64,000 bases of DNA from Cucumis sativus (taxonomy: Eukaryota > Streptophyta > Magnoliopsida > Cucurbitales > Cucurbitaceae), in assembly GCF_000004075.3 (NCBI RefSeq), contig NC_026655.2, positions 23,855,489-23,919,488 of the forward strand. Reading direction: 5' to 3'. A program made the translations under genes and the position numbers. The notes beneath the pieces were generated by a model. The model was not told the origin of the DNA and ran no database searches. It saw only the letters and a program-made list of their open reading frames with translations. This document shows, one piece after another, positions 60,664-64,000 of the stretch (its first letter is position 1; every line of letters starts with the position of its first letter).

Positions 60664-63499
60664 ATGGAGGGTGCTGGTGCTGCTGCTGCTCCTATTTCTT
60701 CTGGACCGACCACTCGTCGCTCGGTGATGATTGATTTTTTTTTTTTTTTTTTTTTGGGGGGGGGGGGGGGGGGGAGGGGAGAGAGAGAATGATGTATTTA
60801 TTTGAGGTTATTTATGGTCTTCGAGACAGAAAAGGACTCGGGCTCAGACTGTACCCGCCGAAGTTCAACCTACCTATGAAGATGGTGGTGGTGCCGACAA
60901 CAATGACAGGACCAGCGATGCTAGCGGCCAGGCCGACCGAGATAGCTCACCTGAAAACTTTGAGGAGTCTCGGCCTCCTAGAACTAAGCGGCATCGATTG
61001 GAAGGCACTTCGAATGCTGCACATGAAGTTTCCGAGCAGAGTCTGATTGGTAACTAATTTGATATTCATTTATCGACACAATGAACGCTCATTTTCTGAA
61101 TTAGGTTTGATTTATCTGCCACTTATTGAGGTTTCTTTTAATTTTGATAATTGAAAGTACAAATGGGGTTGTTGATGAATGGGCTTTAGTCATCATGGTG
61201 CTCACATTCTTTCCATCGTTTTGCATCTGTGCTCACATTCTCTATAAAAATCTTCCTTTAATGTCGAATGCCTGAAATATATGGGTGTGGATATTGGAAA
61301 TGAAACAATTATCAGGTGCTCGCTCATAGTATCAAATCAACGATACCTTGCTATATTATGCTTTCAGGAGATAAGATGGGAATCTTGATAAGCACCATCA
61401 TGCCCTATTATTTTCTGCAGATGTTATAAAAGGAAATGGGAAATTTATTCCTCAAGTTGTTAAGCGTTGGGTGGAGAGGTATGAAAAAGATCCAAAAACT
61501 TCAATGGTCGAGCTCCTGGCAACGCTGTTTGAGGTAATTCAAAATTTTTTTTATGGATCTAATTTGAATGAGGATTTAGAAAGTAACCCTTTCTTTCAAT
61601 GTTTTCTCTTTGAACCTTGGATAATGTAAGTAGTTGGGAGGGTGATTTAGATCCCTTGAACCTGGGGATCATTTTATTAATAATGTCTAATTAACAATTA
61701 GACCATTCTCTTATAGATGCTGTATTGTAACTAAAGAAAGATTGTTGACTATTGAAATTTACAAACGTTCAGGCATGTGGAGCTAAATACCATATCAAGG
61801 GTGACTTCCTGGAGGAGACTGATGTTGATGATGTTGTTGTTGCACTTGTTAATCTCGCTAAAAGGGTATCCTAAACCTGCCTTTTAATCTTTATGCACAT
61901 TTTGTTTATATTACACTCTCTTTTACCCTCTCCATTTTGTCATCATCACTCCTTTACTATCATTTTTTATTTGAGTTCTCTGAAAACTTGCACAAATTTG
62001 CCTCTGAAAAATTGTCTGGATTCCCCGATCGCAGGGTGAAGTTGAAGACTATCAAAGCTCTAAAAGGAAGGAGTTCAAAAGCTTCAAAGATAATCTCGAG
62101 TCATTCTGGGACCACTTGGTCCATGAGTGCCAACATGGGCCTTTATTTGATCAGGTGTTATTTGATAAATGCGTGGACTACATAATTGCATTATCATGGT
62201 TAGTAAAGAATTGAAAACTCTGAATTTATCATTTAGTACTTTCTTTAAAGTAATTCTGTCTCCATAGAATAATTTATTTATTTTAATATAAATATGGTGC
62301 AGTACTCCTCCAAGGGTTTATCGTCAAGTAGCTTCATTGATGGGTCTACAACTCGTTACATCTTTCATTGGTGTTGCCAAAATGCTTGGTGTTCAACGTG
62401 AAACTACTCGTAGACAGTTAGATGCTGAAAAGAAGAAACGAGTTGAGGGACCTCTTGTGGAGTCTTTAAATAAAAGGTTTTCTATGACTCATGAAAATAT
62501 CACAGTGTTGGAGGAAATGATGCGCAAGATTTTTACAGGGTACAATCTTTTCTTTTTATTTCTAAATGGACTGATAGTTTGTTCTGTTAGGAATGTTGGA
62601 TTCTTTTTCACTATTTCCTAAGTTTGACAAGTGTGTTCTTTTGAAGGTTATTTGTGCATCGCTATCGTGACATTGATCCAAACATTAGAATGTCGTGCAT
62701 ACAATCATTAGGAATATGGATTTTGTCCTACCCATCATTATTTTTGCAGGATTTATACTTAAAGTATCTTGGGTGGACATTGAATGATAAAGTAAGTTAA
62801 TTGATTTGGAACATTTACTAAATCTTTGACGTTTCCTATTCACCATCCATGTGGAAACATCTTCAATGTTCTCTCTTATTCTGTTTTTGCAGAATGCTGG
62901 AGTCAGAAAAGTTTCTGTTCTTGCATTGCAGAATCTTTATGAGGTGGACGATAATGTGCCAACACTTAGTCTTTTCACTGAGAGGTTTTCTAATCGGATG
63001 ATTGAATTGGCAGATGACATTGATGTTTCTGTGGCTGTGTGTGCCATAGGACTTGTTAAACAACTGCTAAGGTAACTCAGTTGAATTTATTTTGAAATCT
63101 TTTTTATTCTACACATTAATTTATTTATTTTTGTGTCTCAGACATCAACTTTTAGCAGACGATGACTTAGGTCCCCTTTATGATTTACTGATTGATGATC
63201 CACCAGAGATCAGACATGCCATAGGAGCATTAGTGTATGATCACTTGATTGCTCAGAAGTTCACTAGCTCCCAATCTTCTCGGAGAGGTTTTGATCTGAT
63301 AGAAATATATCTCATTCTTGCTGTTATTGTTTGTTTAGAGAAAGTAACTATGGTGCTACTTATTGTCTTAGGTGATGGCAATAATTCTTCTGAGGTTCAT
63401 CTTGGCAGAATGTTGCAAATCCTAAGAGAGTTCTCAACGGATCCAATATTAAGTATCTATGTTGTCGATGATGTTTGGGAATATATGAACGCCATGAAG
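60664..63499 (+). CDS. SCC3: Cohesin subunit SCC3/STAG, 3' part outside window
   Basis: Subunit of the cohesin ring that holds sister chromatids together in mitosis and meiosis. Ten coding exons are visible with correct borders and phase: 60664-60723, 60830-61049, 61421-61533, 61773-61865, 62035-62198, 62303-62539, 62647-62791, 62893-63071, 63142-63287, 63372-63499. They encode 495 residues. It starts [20 protein letters not shown], then a KRTRAQ basic motif and an acidic, disordered N-terminus. The STAG domain follows ([29 protein letters not shown]), then the stromalin conserved region ([40 protein letters not shown]). Plant SCC3 is about 1100 residues from memory, so about half is beyond the right edge. 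The last visible exon ends AMK with a GTGTG donor; the remaining 500 bases appear to be intron. The 5' untranslated region lies in exons at about 60240-60489 and from 60602. Confidence 0.94.
60735..60774 (+). repeat. T21-G19 homopolymer junction in SCC3 intron 1
   Basis: Twenty-one T followed directly by nineteen G (60735-60755, 60756-60774) fill over a third of a 106-base intron. The G run could form a G-quadruplex. Its exact length may be affected by sequencing or assembly. Confidence 0.9.
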
Positions 63500-64000
63500 G
63501 TGTGTTAGAGTGACAAAAGAGGTTCAGTCTGAGATTTTATTTATTTTATTTTGAAAAGGGAACAAACTTTTCATTAATGAAATGTAAAGAGGCTAATACT
63601 CAAAATACAATGACACAAATAAAACAATTTCCAAACCACAAGACATATTCAAGAAAAATAAATGCGTTCCAATTTCAGCTATTGCAGGCTTTTCTGAGAT
63701 TTTATTTGATGGCAGTTAATGGGATACTTAAAAATAAACAGACACATTAGGTTTATTGAAAATTAAACTCAAATTCAATTTATTTATGCCAGCAGTACAA
63801 AGTCAGCTGAATCATAATAACCTCTTTTCCTTTTGATTAGTCTTAAAATATCTGTTATGCGTTACTTATGGTGTGAATTTGTTTGTATTACTCATAAATT
63901 AATACCTTGGATGGGTTTTTTTAGGAAGATCTCCTTGGTTGGGTGGGTCTGACCGGTGGGCCTTTTTGATACATTAAGTGCCAGAGGGCGGAGGAAGATA
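63500..64000. other. SCC3 intron with dispersed-repeat fragment
   Basis: Near 63549-63610 the sequence GAAAAGGGAACAAACTTTTC, then ATTAATGAAATGTAAAGAGG and TACTCAAAATACAATGACAC looks like a reverse-oriented member of the dispersed repeat seen at 2585 and 21420. No further SCC3 exon is recognisable before the edge. Confidence 0.4.

Overview
This window is plant nuclear DNA. It is AT-rich, its genes are split by short GT-AG introns, and all recognisable products are plant families: Haspin kinase, an X8-domain cell-wall protein, a type I MADS factor, an RCI2/PMP3 peptide, a DYW-type PPR protein and an SCC3 cohesin subunit. Protein similarity points to a eudicot. A cucurbit (Cucumis-like) source is my best guess from the look of the dispersed repeats, but that is memory-based inference.

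Layout, left to right. A Haspin-type histone H3 kinase gene enters from the left edge and ends at 6890; its first coding exon or exons lie outside. A GPI-anchored X8 protein gene (+) follows at 9103-11114. Then come an intronless Cys-rich PHD/RING-like gene (-, 13834-14811) and a seven-exon G-patch plus C2H2 zinc-finger gene (-, 15983-18748). From 19.7 to 35.4 kb the DNA is gene-poor: I find only a tRNA-Phe(GAA) (-, 23309-23381) and a one-exon gene for a 100-residue protein (+, 26970-27272). An AGL80-like MADS gene (-, 35481-36301) is followed by a tandemly duplicated upstream region, one copy of which carries a small transposon-like insert. A 57-residue RCI2/PMP3 membrane peptide gene (-, 40301-40561) is split over two short exons and is easy to miss. 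A paired G-box/ABRE element sits 2 kb upstream of it. After another poor stretch comes a long Glu/Lys/Pro-rich repeat protein gene (-, 47725-52353) broken by an in-frame stop. An element with long imperfect terminal inverted repeats lies at 53.7-54.5 kb, then an intronless DYW-type PPR gene (+, 56818-58932). The window ends inside an SCC3/STAG cohesin gene (+, 60664 to beyond the right edge).

The genes are independent plant transcription units with no operon-like arrangement. Haspin and SCC3 both act in mitotic chromosome cohesion, but they are 54 kb apart and I read no functional cluster into that. I found no defence locus, biosynthetic cluster or other clearly new multi-gene system. The most unusual items are the premature stop that also creates a consensus splice donor inside a fresh tandem repeat, the paired filled and empty insertion site, a frame-preserving intron inside the Haspin catalytic loop, and a decayed copy of a Haspin exon end lying in the next intron.
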